NCBI GenBank assembly: GCA_049997955.1
Contig: JAEBDY010000006.1
Location: 186,001-250,000, forward strand
Reading direction: 5' to 3'
DNA from: Umezawaea sp049997955
GTDB taxonomy: Bacteria; Actinomycetota; Actinomycetes; Mycobacteriales; Pseudonocardiaceae
Length of the DNA: 64,000 nt
Made by a program: the position numbers and the translations under genes. Below are positions 50,727 through 60,376 of the stretch, one piece after another; within the stretch, counting starts at the first letter, position 1; every line of letters starts with the position of its first letter. Under the pieces are notes generated by a model. That model made no database searches. It had not been told where the DNA came from and worked only from the letters and a program-made list of their open reading frames with translations.

Positions 50727-52118
50727 GTGCTGCTGACCCTGACCACCACCCACCGGCCCGCGACCGACCTCGGTTTCCTCCTGCACAAGCATCCGGACAA
50801 GGCGCAGTCCTTCACGGCCACGTCCGGCACCGCCCACGTGTTCTACCCGCGTGCGGAGGAGGGCGTGTGCACGGCCGCGCTGCTGCTGGAGGTCGACCCG
50901 ATCGCCCTGGTGCGCGGTCGGGCGAGCAGCCTGACGCAGTACGTCAACGACCGGCCGTACGCGGCGGGGTCGCTGCTGGCCGTGGCCATGGGGTCCGTGT
51001 TCCGGACGGCGATGAACGGGCGGTGCGACGCGCGGCCGGAGTTGGCCGCCCGGCCCCTCCCGCTGCGGATCGAGGTGCCCGCGCTGGGGTGCCCGGACGT
51101 CGGCCTCCTGGCGGACCTGTTCGGGCCGTTGGGGTGGACCGTCGACGCGACACCCGTGCCGCTGGACCCCGCGCTGCCGTCGTGGGGCGACTCGCGGTAC
51201 GTGGACCTGGTTCTGACCGGGGAGCTGCGGCTGGCCGACGCGTTGAAGCAGCTGTACGTGCTGCTGCCGGTGCTGGACGGGTCGAAGCACTACTGGATCG
51301 ACGAGGACGAGGTCGACAAGCTGATGCGGGCCGGTGAGGGCTGGCTGGGGTCGCACCCGGAGCGGGAGCTGATCACCCGGCGGTACCTGGGGCGCAGCAG
51401 GCCGCTGGCGCGGTCGGCGTTGGAGCGGCTCGCCGAGGCCGACGACGTGGCGGAGGAGGTGCTGGACAACGCGCTCGACGACGCGGTGGACGTGCCGCTC
51501 CCGTTGGCCGCGCAGCGGCGGAAGAGCGTGCTGGCGGCGTTGAAGGCGTCCGGCGCTCGGCGGGTGCTGGACCTGGGGTGCGACGAGGGCGCGCTGCTGC
51601 GCGACCTGGTGGAGGAGCCGGGGTTCACCGAGGTCCTGGGTGTCGACGTGTCGTCCAGGGCGCTGGCCGTGGCCGAGCAGCGGCTGCACCTGGACCGGCT
51701 GTCGGACCGGGCGCGCGAGCGGATCACGCTGCGGCAGTCGTCGCTGACCTACGCCGACGCCGGGCTGACGGGGTACGACGCGGCGGTGCTGATGGAGGTC
51801 GTGGAGCACCTGGAGCTCGACCGGCTGCCCGCGCTGGAGCACGCCGTCTTCGCGGCGGCCCAGCCCGGCACGGTGATCGTGACGACGCCGAACGTGGAGT
51901 ACAACGTGCTGTTCGAGTCGTTGCGCCCCAACACCTTCCGACACGCCGACCACCGGTTCGAGTGGACGAGGGCCCAGTTCCGGGAGTGGGGTGACGGGGT
52001 CGGCTCGCGGTTCGGCTACTCCGTCGCCTACCTGCCCGTCGGGCCCGAGGACCCCGCGCTCGGCTCCCCCACCCAGCTCGCCGTGTTCACGAGGAAGCAG
52101 GAAGCCCGATGGAGCTGA
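50727..52118 (+). CDS. hen1: 3'-terminal RNA ribose 2'-O-methyltransferase Hen1 (bacterial)
   Basis: A 463-residue bacterial Hen1. The N-terminal half ([15 protein letters not shown] onwards) is the domain that binds and activates the Pnkp ligase; the C-terminal half is the methyltransferase with SAM-binding [12 protein letters not shown] near residue 281 and the metal/RNA motif [12 protein letters not shown] plus ADHRFEW. It methylates the 2'-OH of the 3' end of cleaved RNA before ligation, so that repaired tRNA resists the same ribotoxin. The GTG at 50727 gives family length. Its stop overlaps the pnkp start by ten bases. Confidence 0.95.
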   Translation: MLLTLTTTHRPATDLGFLLHKHPDKAQSFTATSGTAHVFYPRAEEGVCTAALLLEVDPIALVRGRASSLTQYVNDRPYAAGSLLAVAMGSVFRTAMNGRCDARPELAARPLPLRIEVPALGCPDVGLLADLFGPLGWTVDATPVPLDPALPSWGDSRYVDLVLTGELRLADALKQLYVLLPVLDGSKHYWIDEDEVDKLMRAGEGWLGSHPERELITRRYLGRSRPLARSALERLAEADDVAEEVLDNALDDAVDVPLPLAAQRRKSVLAALKASGARRVLDLGCDEGALLRDLVEEPGFTEVLGVDVSSRALAVAEQRLHLDRLSDRARERITLRQSSLTYADAGLTGYDAAVLMEVVEHLELDRLPALEHAVFAAAQPGTVIVTTPNVEYNVLFESLRPNTFRHADHRFEWTRAQFREWGDGVGSRFGYSVAYLPVGPEDPALGSPTQLAVFTRKQEARWS

Positions 52119-54640
52119 GCATCCCCGACCTGTCGCTGGTCGTGCTGATCGGCGCGTCCGGCTCGGGCAAGTCCACGTTCGCCGCCAAGCACTTCAAGCC
52201 GACGCAGGTGCTGTCGAGCGACTACTTCCGAGGTCTGGTGTCCGACGACGAGAACGACCAGTCGGCGACCGGCGACGCGTTCGACGCGCTGCACTTCGTG
52301 GCGGGCAAGCGCCTGGCCGCGGGGCGGGTCACGGTGGTCGACGCGACGAACGTCCAGCAGCACGCGCGGGCCGGGCTGATCGCGCTCGCGCGGGAGCACA
52401 ACGTGCTGCCGGTGGCGGTCGTGCTCGACCTGCCGGAGGACGTCTGCGTCGCGCGGAACGCGGCCCGGCCGGACCGCGACCTCGGCGCCCGCGTGGTGCG
52501 GCGGCACCAGAACGACCTGCGCAAGTCGTTGCGGCACCTGGGGAAGGAGGGTTTCCGCAAGGTGCACGTGCTGCGCGGCCAGTCCGAAGTGGACGAGGCG
52601 AGCTTCACCTACGAGCGGATGCTGAACGACCTGCGGCACGAGACAGGGCCGTTCGACGTGGTCGGCGACGTCCACGGGTGCCGCGCCGAGCTGGAGGAGC
52701 TGCTGGGCGAGCTGGGCTACGCGATCACCCGCGACGCCGAGGGGCGAGCGGTCGACGCCGCGCACCCGGAGGGCAGGCGGGCGGCGTTCGTCGGCGACCT
52801 GGTCGACCGCGGCCCGGACACCCCCGGCGTGCTGCGGCTGGTGATGGGCATGGTGCGGTCCGGGCACGCGTTCGCGGTCAGCGGCAACCACGAGCACAAG
52901 CTGGTGCAGGCGCTGCGCGGCCGGAAGGTGAGGGTGGCGCACGGGTTGGGCGAGTCGCTGGCGCAGCTGGCCGAGGAGTCCGACGCGTTCCGCGAGGACG
53001 TCGAGGCGTTCTGCTACGGCCTGGTGTCGCACTACGTGCTGGACGGCGGCGCGCTGGTGCTCGCGCACGCCGGGCTGCCGGAGAACTTCCACGGCCGCGC
53101 GTCCGGGCGGGTGCGCAGCTTCGCGCTGTACGGCGACACGACCGGTGAGACCGACGAGTTCGGCCTGCCGGTGCGGTACCCGTGGGCGAACGACTACCGC
53201 GGCAAGGCGGTGGTGCTCTACGGGCACACGCCGGTGCCGGACGCCGAGTGGGTCAACGGAACGATGTGCCTGGACACCGGTGTGGTGTTCGGCGGGAAGC
53301 TGACCGCGTTGCGCTACCCGGAGAAGGAACTGGTCTCCGTGTCCGCCCACCGGGTCTGGTACGAGCCGGTGCGTCCCCTCGTCGACGCCGCGCCCACCCG
53401 TGACGCGCGGGTGCTGAACCTCGGCGACGTCACCGGGAACCGGTCCGTCGAGACCGCGCACCTCGGCCGGATCGGCATCCGCGCCGAGCACTCGGCGGCG
53501 GCGCTGGAGGTGATGAGCCGGTTCGCGATCGACCCGCGCCTGCTCGCCTACCTGCCCCCGACGATGTCTCCGACCGCGACCTCGGCGCGCGACGACGTGC
53601 TGGAGCACCCGGCTGAGGCGTTCGCCGGGTTCCGCGGCGCGGGCGTGGACCAGGTGCTGTGCGAGGAGAAGCACATGGGCTCGCGGGCCGTCGTGCTGGT
53701 GTGCCGCGACCCCGGTGTCGGACTGGCGCGGTTCGGCGTCGAGGGCGTCGGCGCCGTGCACACCCGCACGGGGCGGGCGTTCTTCCCGGACGAGCTGGGC
53801 GAGCGGTTCCTGGACCGGGTGCGCGCGGCCGTCGCGGCGGCCGGGCTCTGGGAGGAGCTGGACACCGGCTGGGTGCTGCTGGACGCCGAGCTGCTGCCGT
53901 GGAGCGCCAAGGCGGGCGGGCTGATCCGCGAGCAGTACGCGTCGGTCGGCGCGGCGGCCGGTGCCGCGCTGCCCAAGGCGGTCGACGCGCTGGCCGCGGC
54001 CCGGTCGCGCGGGATCGACGTCGAGGACCTGCTGGCGCGCACGACCGCGCGGGCGGCGAACGGGGCCGCGTACCGCGAGGCGTACCGCCGGTACTGCTGG
54101 GACACCGACGGGCTGGACGGCCTCCGGCTGGCGCCGTTCCAGCTGCTCGCGAGCGAGGGGCGGACGTTCGAGACGCGGGACCACCCGTGGCACCTCGGGA
54201 TCGCGGCACGGCTGCGCGAAGCCGACCCGGACCTGGTCACCGCCACCCGCAGCCTGGTCGTCGACACCACCGACGAGCGGTCGGTGGCGGCGGGCACGGC
54301 CTGGTGGGAGGAGCTGACCGCCGCGGGTGGCGAGGGCATGGTGGTGAAGCCGCTGGCCAACCTCGTGCGCGGACCGCGTGGGCTCGTGCAGCCCGGTGTG
54401 AAGGTCCGCGGGCGGGAATACCTGAGGATCATCTACGGTCCGGACTACACGGAGACCGCGAACCTGGACCGGCTGCGCAAGAGGTCGTTGGGCGGCAAGC
54501 GTTCGCTGGCTCTCCGCGAGTACGCGCTCGGCCTGGAAGGGCTGCGCCGGGTCGCGGCGGGTGAACCGCTGTGGCGCGTCCACGAGTGCGTGTTCGCCGT
54601 ACTGGCCCTCGAATCGGAACCGGTGGACCCGCGCCTGTGA
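52109..54640 (+). CDS. pnkp: Polynucleotide kinase-phosphatase-ligase (bacterial Pnkp)
   Basis: An 843-residue trifunctional RNA-repair enzyme. The kinase domain has the P-loop GASGSGKST at 15-23. The 2',3'-phosphatase has GDVHG at 186-190 (His189), GDLVDRG at 229-235 (Asp233), GNHE at 259-262 and YGHTP at 371. The ligase domain carries the adenylation motif EEKHMGSRA with Lys521 and the C-terminal GEGMVVKPL and [14 protein letters not shown]. It heals broken RNA ends and seals them with Hen1. The overlaps with hen1 upstream and its truncated paralogue downstream make a single operon. Confidence 0.96.
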   Translation: MELSIPDLSLVVLIGASGSGKSTFAAKHFKPTQVLSSDYFRGLVSDDENDQSATGDAFDALHFVAGKRLAAGRVTVVDATNVQQHARAGLIALAREHNVLPVAVVLDLPEDVCVARNAARPDRDLGARVVRRHQNDLRKSLRHLGKEGFRKVHVLRGQSEVDEASFTYERMLNDLRHETGPFDVVGDVHGCRAELEELLGELGYAITRDAEGRAVDAAHPEGRRAAFVGDLVDRGPDTPGVLRLVMGMVRSGHAFAVSGNHEHKLVQALRGRKVRVAHGLGESLAQLAEESDAFREDVEAFCYGLVSHYVLDGGALVLAHAGLPENFHGRASGRVRSFALYGDTTGETDEFGLPVRYPWANDYRGKAVVLYGHTPVPDAEWVNGTMCLDTGVVFGGKLTALRYPEKELVSVSAHRVWYEPVRPLVDAAPTRDARVLNLGDVTGNRSVETAHLGRIGIRAEHSAAALEVMSRFAIDPRLLAYLPPTMSPTATSARDDVLEHPAEAFAGFRGAGVDQVLCEEKHMGSRAVVLVCRDPGVGLARFGVEGVGAVHTRTGRAFFPDELGERFLDRVRAAVAAAGLWEELDTGWVLLDAELLPWSAKAGGLIREQYASVGAAAGAALPKAVDALAAARSRGIDVEDLLARTTARAANGAAYREAYRRYCWDTDGLDGLRLAPFQLLASEGRTFETRDHPWHLGIAARLREADPDLVTATRSLVVDTTDERSVAAGTAWWEELTAAGGEGMVVKPLANLVRGPRGLVQPGVKVRGREYLRIIYGPDYTETANLDRLRKRSLGGKRSLALREYALGLEGLRRVAAGEPLWRVHECVFAVLALESEPVDPRL

Positions 54641-55716
54641 AACTGATGATCCCCGACCTGTCGCTCGTGGTGCTGCTCGGTGCGCGCATGCCGGGCGCGG
54701 TGGCGGTCGACCGGCACGACGAGATCGACCGGCGGCTGCGCGCGGGCGGCCTCACCCTGGTCGACGCCACCGGCGCGTCCCGCGCACGCCGCACCGAGCT
54801 GGTCGTGCTGGCCAAGCGGCGCAACGCCACCCCGGTCGCCATCGCCGTCGGCACGACCGAGTGGGCGTTGCGCGAGCAGGGTTTCCGCCGCGTGCACGTG
54901 CTGCCGGACCAGGCCGCCGTGGACGCGGTGCGGCTCGTGACCGAGCGGCTGCCGAACGACCTGCGGCGGGACACCGGGCCGTTCGACGTGATCGGCGACG
55001 TGCACGGCTGCCGGGTGGAGCTGGAGGAGCTGCTGCGGGAACTGGGTTACCTCGTCGCGCACGACGACCGCGGCCGGGCCGTGGACGCGCGGCACCCGGC
55101 GGGCCGCAAGGTCGCGTTCGTCGGCGACCTGGTCGACCGCGGCCCGGACACGCCCGGCGTGCTGCGGCTGGCGATGGGCATGGCCGCGGCCGGCAACGCG
55201 CTGGCGGTGCGCGGGAACCACGAGGAGAAGCTGGTGAAGGCCCTGCGCGGCAACGACGTTCGGCGCGACCACGGCTTGGCCGAGTCGATGGACCAGTTGG
55301 CGGAGGAGTCGGCGGGGTTCCGGCAGCGGGTGCTGGAGTTCTGCGACGCGCTGGTGCCGCACTACGTGCTCGACGGCGGCGCGCTGGTGCTCGCGCACGC
55401 CGGGCTGCCGGAGAAGTACCACGGCCGCGAGTCGTCCCGGATGCGCAGCCTGGCGATCTGGGGCGAGAACACCGGCGACGTCGACGACGCGGGCAACCCG
55501 ATCCGCTATCCGTGGGCCGAGGAGTACGAGGGCCAAGCGACCGTCCTCTACGGACACACGCCGGTCGCGGAAGCCCGCTGGGTCAACGGAACCCTGTGCC
55601 TGGACACCGGCTGCGTGTTCGGCGGCAAGCTCACCGCGTTGCGCTACCCCGAGAGCGAGATCGTCTCGGTGCCCGCGCGCCGGACCTGGTTCGCCAGGTC
55701 GGGGAAGCTGCGCTAA
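54637..55716 (+). CDS. Kinase-dead, ligase-less Pnkp paralogue (phosphatase only)
   Basis: A 359-residue duplicate of the first half of Pnkp. The N-terminus keeps [11 protein letters not shown] but the P-loop is replaced by GARMPGAVA, with no lysine or Ser/Thr, and about 70 residues of the kinase domain are missing; the VDAT segment survives. From residue 115 the phosphatase closely follows Pnkp: GDVHG 120-124, GDLVDRG 163-169, GNHE 193-196 and GHTP 306-309 all intact. The protein stops where the ligase would begin. The GTG overlaps the pnkp stop by four bases, so it is cotranslated with the repair enzymes. An independent phosphatase or a regulatory partner are both possible. Confidence 0.88.
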   Translation: MKLMIPDLSLVVLLGARMPGAVAVDRHDEIDRRLRAGGLTLVDATGASRARRTELVVLAKRRNATPVAIAVGTTEWALREQGFRRVHVLPDQAAVDAVRLVTERLPNDLRRDTGPFDVIGDVHGCRVELEELLRELGYLVAHDDRGRAVDARHPAGRKVAFVGDLVDRGPDTPGVLRLAMGMAAAGNALAVRGNHEEKLVKALRGNDVRRDHGLAESMDQLAEESAGFRQRVLEFCDALVPHYVLDGGALVLAHAGLPEKYHGRESSRMRSLAIWGENTGDVDDAGNPIRYPWAEEYEGQATVLYGHTPVAEARWVNGTLCLDTGCVFGGKLTALRYPESEIVSVPARRTWFARSGKLR

Positions 55717-56020
55717 GCGCGTTCCAGCCAGGCGTGCGACGGGTCCAGCTTGCGGAGTTCGGTGAACAGCCGCGTCACGTCCGGCGGCAGCTCGTCCGGG
55801 GCGGGCTGGGCGAACCCGTCGACCAGCGCCCACACGTCGGCGCCCGCGAAGTGGGCGCGCAGCGCGGGCACGTCGTCCAGGAACACCCCGACTGCGGTGT
55901 GCGGACGGCCGTGCAGCGCTCCAGCGCCCACCCGCCGCGGACCCACCACGGCGCGCCGAAGCCGTCGAAGGCCAAGGCGCCCGCGGTGGGTTCCAGCACG
56001 TCCCAGTCGACCAGGTCCAC
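55713..56020 (-). pseudogene. Decayed nucleotidyltransferase-domain gene
   Basis: From ATG 56020 the minus strand encodes MDLVDWDVLEPTAGALAFDG and APWWVRGGWALE, then a frameshift near 55925 is needed to continue as LHGRPHTAVGVFLDDVPALR and ADVWALVDGFAQPAPDELPP. The pattern W-W-V-x-G-G-W-A-L plus GRPHT is that of aminoglycoside-type nucleotidyltransferase-domain proteins, but the expected acidic HxDxD after the histidine is gone (HTAVGVF) and the C-terminus is short. Frameshift and lost residues together indicate a dead gene. Confidence 0.6.
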
Positions 56021-56031
56021 GGCGGGGCGGG

Positions 56032-56283
56032 CTAGTCCTTCGGCTTGTCGTCCTTCGCCGCGTCCGGCGGAGCGGGTTCGTCGAAGCTCGCGGGCAGGTT
56101 GCGCAGGTGCTTGTTCATCGAGCGGACCAGGAAGAACACCGCGATGAAGAACACCACCAGCAGCAGCAGGCCCAGCGGGGACGACTTGCCGAAGTCCTCC
56201 TTCTGGCCACCGGGGTCGTTCGACGTCGGTGGCTGGGCCACGACGAGCGCGGTCGTCCCCTCGACGGGGATCCGCGCGAGCAT
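56032..56283 (-). CDS. Small single-span membrane protein (Rv1083-like)
   Basis: An 83-residue protein with one transmembrane helix (PLGLLLLVVFFIAVFFLV) and a charged C-terminus ending DAAKDDKPKD. The ATG at 56283 shares one base with the mca stop, so it is translated directly after mca. Conservation of this small gene beside mca in mycobacteria supports it as real; its role is unknown. Confidence 0.78.
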   Translation of the reverse strand: MLARIPVEGTTALVVAQPPTSNDPGGQKEDFGKSSPLGLLLLVVFFIAVFFLVRSMNKHLRNLPASFDEPAPPDAAKDDKPKD

Positions 56284-57164
56284 CACACCGACACCTTCTC
56301 GCGCAGACCGGCGAACAGGTCGTCCTCCGGCACGGTGCTGTCGACCAGCGACCGGGCCAGCTCGTACTCCTCGGTCGACCACAGCCGCCGCTGCATCTCC
56401 AGCGGGATGAAGAACCAGCGGCTGTCCGGGTCGATCTGGGTCGCGTGGGCCTTCAGAGCCTCGTCGCGCTGCTCGAAGAACTCACCGCACTCGACCTGGG
56501 TCGTCACGCGGTCCAGCACGTCAGGGGTGTTCGGGTCCCACTTCTCGATCCACTCGGCGTACGGCGACTCCTGGCCGATCTCCAGCATCGCGTTGTGGAA
56601 CGTCATCATCCGGGCGCGCGAGAAGCCGTGCGAGTAGTACAGCTTCAGCGGCTGCCACGGCTCGCCCGCTTCGGGGTAGCGCTCCGGGTCGCCCGCCGCG
56701 TCGAAGGCCACGACGGACACCTCGTGCGTGCGGATGTGGTCCGGGTGCGGGTAGCCGCCGTTCTCGTCGTAGGTGACGATGACGTGCGGGCGGAACTCGC
56801 GGATCGCCTCGACCAGCTTCTCGGCCGACTCCTCGACCGGGACCAGCGCGAAGCAGCCCTCGGGCAGCGGCGGCAGCGGGTCGCCCTCGGGCAGCCCCGA
56901 GTCGACGTACCCCAGCCAGCGGTGCTGGACGCCGAGGATCTCGGCGGCGCGGGCCATCTCGCCGCGGCGGATCTCCGCCATGTTCTCCAGGACGTCCGGA
57001 CGGTTCATGGCGGGGTTCAGGACACTGCCCGCCTCACCGCCGGTGCAGGTCACGACCATCACCTCGTGACCCTCCGAGACGTAGCGGGCCATCGTGGCCG
57101 CGCCCTTGCTCGACTCGTCATCGGGATGCGCGTGCACAGCCATCAGGCGCAGCTTCTCGACCAT
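56283..57164 (-). CDS. mca: Mycothiol S-conjugate amidase
   Basis: A 293-residue zinc amidase that cleaves mycothiol conjugates of toxins, releasing a mercapturic acid for export. The zinc-binding motif AHPDDE lies at 12-17 (His13, Asp16) and the third ligand in GGYPHPDH (140-143). Length and the C-terminal [20 protein letters not shown] segment fit Mca rather than the shorter MshB. It marks the organism as a mycothiol producer. The divergent DUF4307 gene starts 138 bases away. Confidence 0.95.
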   Translation of the reverse strand: MVEKLRLMAVHAHPDDESSKGAATMARYVSEGHEVMVVTCTGGEAGSVLNPAMNRPDVLENMAEIRRGEMARAAEILGVQHRWLGYVDSGLPEGDPLPPLPEGCFALVPVEESAEKLVEAIREFRPHVIVTYDENGGYPHPDHIRTHEVSVVAFDAAGDPERYPEAGEPWQPLKLYYSHGFSRARMMTFHNAMLEIGQESPYAEWIEKWDPNTPDVLDRVTTQVECGEFFEQRDEALKAHATQIDPDSRWFFIPLEMQRRLWSTEEYELARSLVDSTVPEDDLFAGLREKVSV

Positions 57165-57302
57165 GACCGGCGTGGTCTCCTCTTCGATTCACGTACCGCC
57201 CCACCAAGCGGGGCCGGATCGGCTCCTGCGACACTCAACGCGGACGTCGTGGCCCATTGTTCCCGCTGGTCCGCAGCCGGTGAACGGGCGGGGTGAGATG
57301 GG

Positions 57303-57734
57303 GTGACCGGAGTGGCGCAGCGCACGCTGCCCGAGGGCCGCTACGGCAAGCAGGCGGGCAGGCCCCTGCCGAAGTGGCTGCGCTGGTCACTGCCCGTCGT
57401 GGGCGTGGTCGTGGGGGTCGCGGTCGCTCTCGTCGCCTACCAGAACCTCGGCAACCAGCCCATCGAGGCGAAGCAGAGCGCGTTCGAGGTGCTGGACGAC
57501 AGCTCCGTCGAGGTGACGTTCGAGGTCGTCCGCGACGAGCCGGCCCGGCCCGCGGTGTGCGTCATCAGGGCCCGCTCCGAGGACGGTGACGAGGCCGGAA
57601 GACGAGAGGTGCTCGTCCCACCAGGTAGGAGCACGAGCGTCGAGAAGACGGTCTTGCGCACGTCGAAACCGCCGGTCACCGGTGAGGTGTTCGGCTGCTC
57701 GTACCAGGTACCCGCTTACCTGTCCACGAGGTAG
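57303..57734 (+). CDS. DUF4307-domain membrane protein
   Basis: A 143-residue protein with one N-terminal transmembrane helix (WSLPVVGVVVGVAVALVAYQ) and an extracellular DUF4307 domain containing CVIRARSEDGDEAGRREVLV and a second cysteine in EVFGCSYQVP. This matches the Rv1081c position between mca and greA. Starts with GTG at 57303. Function is unknown. Confidence 0.88.
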   Translation: MTGVAQRTLPEGRYGKQAGRPLPKWLRWSLPVVGVVVGVAVALVAYQNLGNQPIEAKQSAFEVLDDSSVEVTFEVVRDEPARPAVCVIRARSEDGDEAGRREVLVPPGRSTSVEKTVLRTSKPPVTGEVFGCSYQVPAYLSTR

Positions 57735-57929
57735 CGGCCAAGCGGGTGATCTGCGGGTTTAGCGGCGGTGTCGGGAGCAAAACGCCGTAGTCGAACGTTG
57801 TAAACGTGTTACTCTTGCAGTTCAGCACGGCCCCGGTGTGGGCCGTGTTTTTCCGTTCCGGGCGGGCCCTTGGCCCGGAAACTGCCAGTCCACAGGGTGG
57901 GCTTGGAGCAAGACGAGGAGTTGGTGACC

Positions 57930-58418
57930 GTGAGCGACACCCAGGTGACCTGGCTGACCCAGGAGGCCTACGACCGGCTCAAGGCAGAGCTGGACGAGCT
58001 GATCCAGAATCGCCCGGTCATTGCCACTGAGATCAACGCGCGCCGCGAGGAGGGCGACCTCCGGGAGAACGGCGGTTACCACGCGGCCCGCGAGGAGCAG
58101 GGCAAGCAGGAGGCCCGGATTCGCCAGCTGCAGGAGCTCCTCCAGGCGGCGAAGGTCGGCGAGGCCCCCACCACCAAGGGCGTCGCGGCACCCGGAACCG
58201 TGCTGACCATCCGGTACGCCGGGGACGACGAGACCGAGGAGTTCCTGCTCGCCACCCGCGAGGAGGGCGCCCACGGGGCGATGGAGGTCTACTCCCCCGC
58301 GTCGCCGCTCGGCAAGGCGCTGCTCGGCGCGAAGGACGGCGAGACCGTCGAGTACGAGCTGCCGAACGGCAAGAGCCAGAAGGTCACCCTGATCAAGGCG
58401 GTTCCGTACTCCGCCTGA
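57930..58418 (+). CDS. greA: Transcription elongation factor GreA
   Basis: A 162-residue RNA polymerase cleavage factor that rescues backtracked complexes. The N-terminal coiled coil includes [20 protein letters not shown] and the tip acidic residues in [17 protein letters not shown]; the C-terminal FKBP-like domain has [19 protein letters not shown]. The GTG at 57930 is preferred over 57924 because AGGAG is nine rather than three bases away and it matches the actinobacterial start [13 protein letters not shown] terminator follows. Confidence 0.96.
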   Translation: MSDTQVTWLTQEAYDRLKAELDELIQNRPVIATEINARREEGDLRENGGYHAAREEQGKQEARIRQLQELLQAAKVGEAPTTKGVAAPGTVLTIRYAGDDETEEFLLATREEGAHGAMEVYSPASPLGKALLGAKDGETVEYELPNGKSQKVTLIKAVPYSA

Positions 58419-58430
58419 TCCACGACGCAC

Positions 58431-58463
58431 AGGGGCGGTCACCGTTCGGGTGGCCGCCCCTTT
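58431..58463 (+). terminator. Terminator after greA
   Basis: AGGGGCGGTCACC at 58431-58443 pairs with GGTGGCCGCCCCT ending at 58461, with one G-T pair, followed by TTT. Confidence 0.75.
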
Positions 58464-58474
58464 CGCGCGCCTCG

Positions 58475-58504
58475 CAACATTGATTGATATCGTCAATTGT
58501 TGAC
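58475..58504. promoter_or_regulatory. Putative MarR operator upstream of the MarR gene
   Basis: The sequence contains the perfect 13-base dyad GTCAATTGTTGAC at 58492-58504 and an additional CAACATTGAT half to its left. It lies 17 bases before the chosen start. AT-rich dyads of this kind are typical MarR sites. A related ATTGACAATTACAACAG occurs at 60309-60325, between the divergent transporter and SDR genes. Confidence 0.5.
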
Positions 58505-58520
58505 GTTCTTGGAGGACTTG

Positions 58521-58955
58521 GTGGACGACGAACATCCGTTGGCGCAGGACCTGGGGTTCCTGCTGTCGCGAGCCAGTGGGGTGTTCGCCAAGACCGCCAG
58601 CGAGGCGCTCGCGCCCCTCGGCCTGCGGGTGCGCTCGTACTCCGTGCTCGCCTTCGCGGGCGAGGAGAAGACCGGGGTGACGCAGCGGCGGCTGGCCGAG
58701 CTGATGGGCCTCGACCCGTCGCAGGTCGTGGCGCTGGTCGACGAGCTGGAGAGCAACGGTCTGGTGAAGCGGGTCACCGACCCGAACGACCGCCGCAGCA
58801 AGCTCGTCAGCGCCACCACCAAGGGCGGCCGCGTCCGCGGCGAGGGCGGCCGCCGGATCTCCGAGGCGCAGAGGGGGATCATGGCGGACGTCGCCCCGGA
58901 GACGCAGGTCGAGCTGAACGCGCTGCTTCGGCAACTGGTGTTCCCCCGCGGCTAG
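58521..58955 (+). CDS. MarR-family transcriptional regulator
   Basis: A 144-residue winged-helix regulator. The recognition region is TQRRLAELMGLDPSQVVALV, followed by the wing LVKRVTDPNDRRSKLVSAT with the family DxRxR-like signature. The GTG at 58521, five bases after GGAGG, is preferred over TTG codons further upstream that overlap the operator. It converges on the transporter gene, overlapping stops by four bases, and probably represses the catabolic genes until an aromatic or acyl ligand is bound. Confidence 0.9.
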   Translation: MDDEHPLAQDLGFLLSRASGVFAKTASEALAPLGLRVRSYSVLAFAGEEKTGVTQRRLAELMGLDPSQVVALVDELESNGLVKRVTDPNDRRSKLVSATTKGGRVRGEGGRRISEAQRGIMADVAPETQVELNALLRQLVFPRG

Positions 58956-60256
58956 ACGTCGGCGGCGAGGTCGTTGTGCCTGGTCTCGCCGGTGACCGCG
59001 ATGGCGAGGACGCTGACCGCGCAGACGCCCACCAGCAGCCACGCGACCGGGGTCGTGCTCTTGCCGGAAGCCGCGTACAGCGACGCCAGCACGAGCGGGG
59101 TCGTGCCCGCGCCGATGAGCGTCGCCAGCTGGTAGCCGACGGAGGCCCCGGTGTAGCGGACGCGGGTGCCGAACTGCTCGGAGATGAACGCCGCGAGCGG
59201 GCCGTAGGTCAGGGACTGGCAGGTCAGGCCCAGCAGGAACGCGAGGAACACTAGGGGCGCGCTGCCGGAGCCCAGCCACCCGAAGAGGGGGAACACGAGC
59301 AGGGCGAACGCCGCGAAGCCGGTGATCATCACCGGGCGGCGGCCCACGGCGTCGGACAGCCGACCCGCCAGCAGGACCACGAAGATCCCGGTGAACGACG
59401 CCACGCCGAAGCACAGCAGCGCCGTGGAGCGGGCGGTCCCGTGGCTGGTGGCGTAGGTGATCGCGAAGGTGGCGAAGACGATCTGCACCGCGAAGCTGCC
59501 GCAGCACCCCAGCGCGACCAGCACGAGGGTCTTCGGCCTCCTCAGCACCTGGAGGATCGGCAGGGACCCGCGCACCGGCTTGGCCATCGCGGCCTGGAAC
59601 AGCCCGCTCTCCGACACCCTCGCCCGGACGTACAGCCCGATGACGAGCAGCACCGCGGACAGCAGGAACGGGATCCGCCAGCCCCAGGACAGGAACTGCC
59701 GCTCCGTCAGCACGCCGGCCATCAGCGTCATCACCAGCGCGCCGAGCACCGACCCGGTGGGAGCACCCGCGTTGGTGAACGACGCGGCGAACCCGCGACG
59801 GCCCTTCTCCGCGTGCTCCAACGACATCAGCGCCGCGCCGCCCCACTCGCCGCCGACCGAGACGCCCTGGCAGATCCGCAGCAGCACCAGGATGATCGCG
59901 CCCCACGAGCCGATCGCCGACGCGGGCGGGATGAGCCCGATCAGGAACGACGCCACGCCCATCAGCGTCATCGACACGACCAGCATCCGCTTGCGCCCCA
60001 GGCGATCCCCGAAGTGCCCGAACACGGCGCCGCCCACCGGCCTGGCCAGGTAGCCGGCGGCGAACGTGCCGTAGGACGCGATCGTGGCCGCGACGGGGTC
60101 GAGGCCGGCGAAGAACACCGGCCCGAAGACCAGCGACGCGGCCGTGGCGTAGAGCAGGAAGTCGTAGAACTCGATGGTGCTGCCGAGGTAGCTCGACCAG
60201 ATCACCCGCCGGAACTCCTTGGTGCTGCTGGGCTGCGCGGTCGACAGGGACGTCAT
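58952..60256 (-). CDS. MHS-family MFS transporter
   Basis: A 434-residue, twelve-helix metabolite:H+ symporter. The family sequences FYDFLLYATAASLVFG, GHFGDRLGRKRMLVVSMTLM and RICQGVSVGGEWGGAALMSL are clear. MHS members import organic acids such as shikimate, alpha-ketoglutarate or aromatic acids. AGGAGAG precedes the ATG at 60256. It diverges from the SDR gene and is probably the uptake system for the pathway substrate. Confidence 0.9.
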   Translation of the reverse strand: MTSLSTAQPSSTKEFRRVIWSSYLGSTIEFYDFLLYATAASLVFGPVFFAGLDPVAATIASYGTFAAGYLARPVGGAVFGHFGDRLGRKRMLVVSMTLMGVASFLIGLIPPASAIGSWGAIILVLLRICQGVSVGGEWGGAALMSLEHAEKGRRGFAASFTNAGAPTGSVLGALVMTLMAGVLTERQFLSWGWRIPFLLSAVLLVIGLYVRARVSESGLFQAAMAKPVRGSLPILQVLRRPKTLVLVALGCCGSFAVQIVFATFAITYATSHGTARSTALLCFGVASFTGIFVVLLAGRLSDAVGRRPVMITGFAAFALLVFPLFGWLGSGSAPLVFLAFLLGLTCQSLTYGPLAAFISEQFGTRVRYTGASVGYQLATLIGAGTTPLVLASLYAASGKSTTPVAWLLVGVCAVSVLAIAVTGETRHNDLAADV

Positions 60257-60308
60257 CGTCTCTCCTCGCCTCGACGGGGCAAACGGGATACCGATGATGG
60301 GCCCAATC

Positions 60309-60325
60309 ATTGACAATTACAACAG
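60309..60325. promoter_or_regulatory. Putative second MarR site in the divergent catabolic promoter region
   Basis: ATTGACAATTACAACAG resembles one arm pattern of the dyad before the MarR gene and lies between the divergent MHS transporter and SDR starts. The match is partial, so the call is tentative. Confidence 0.35.
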
Positions 60326-60376
60326 TTCACATCCACCATGATTCTCGGAGCCCAGCGGTCGAGGAGGACTGGCCTG

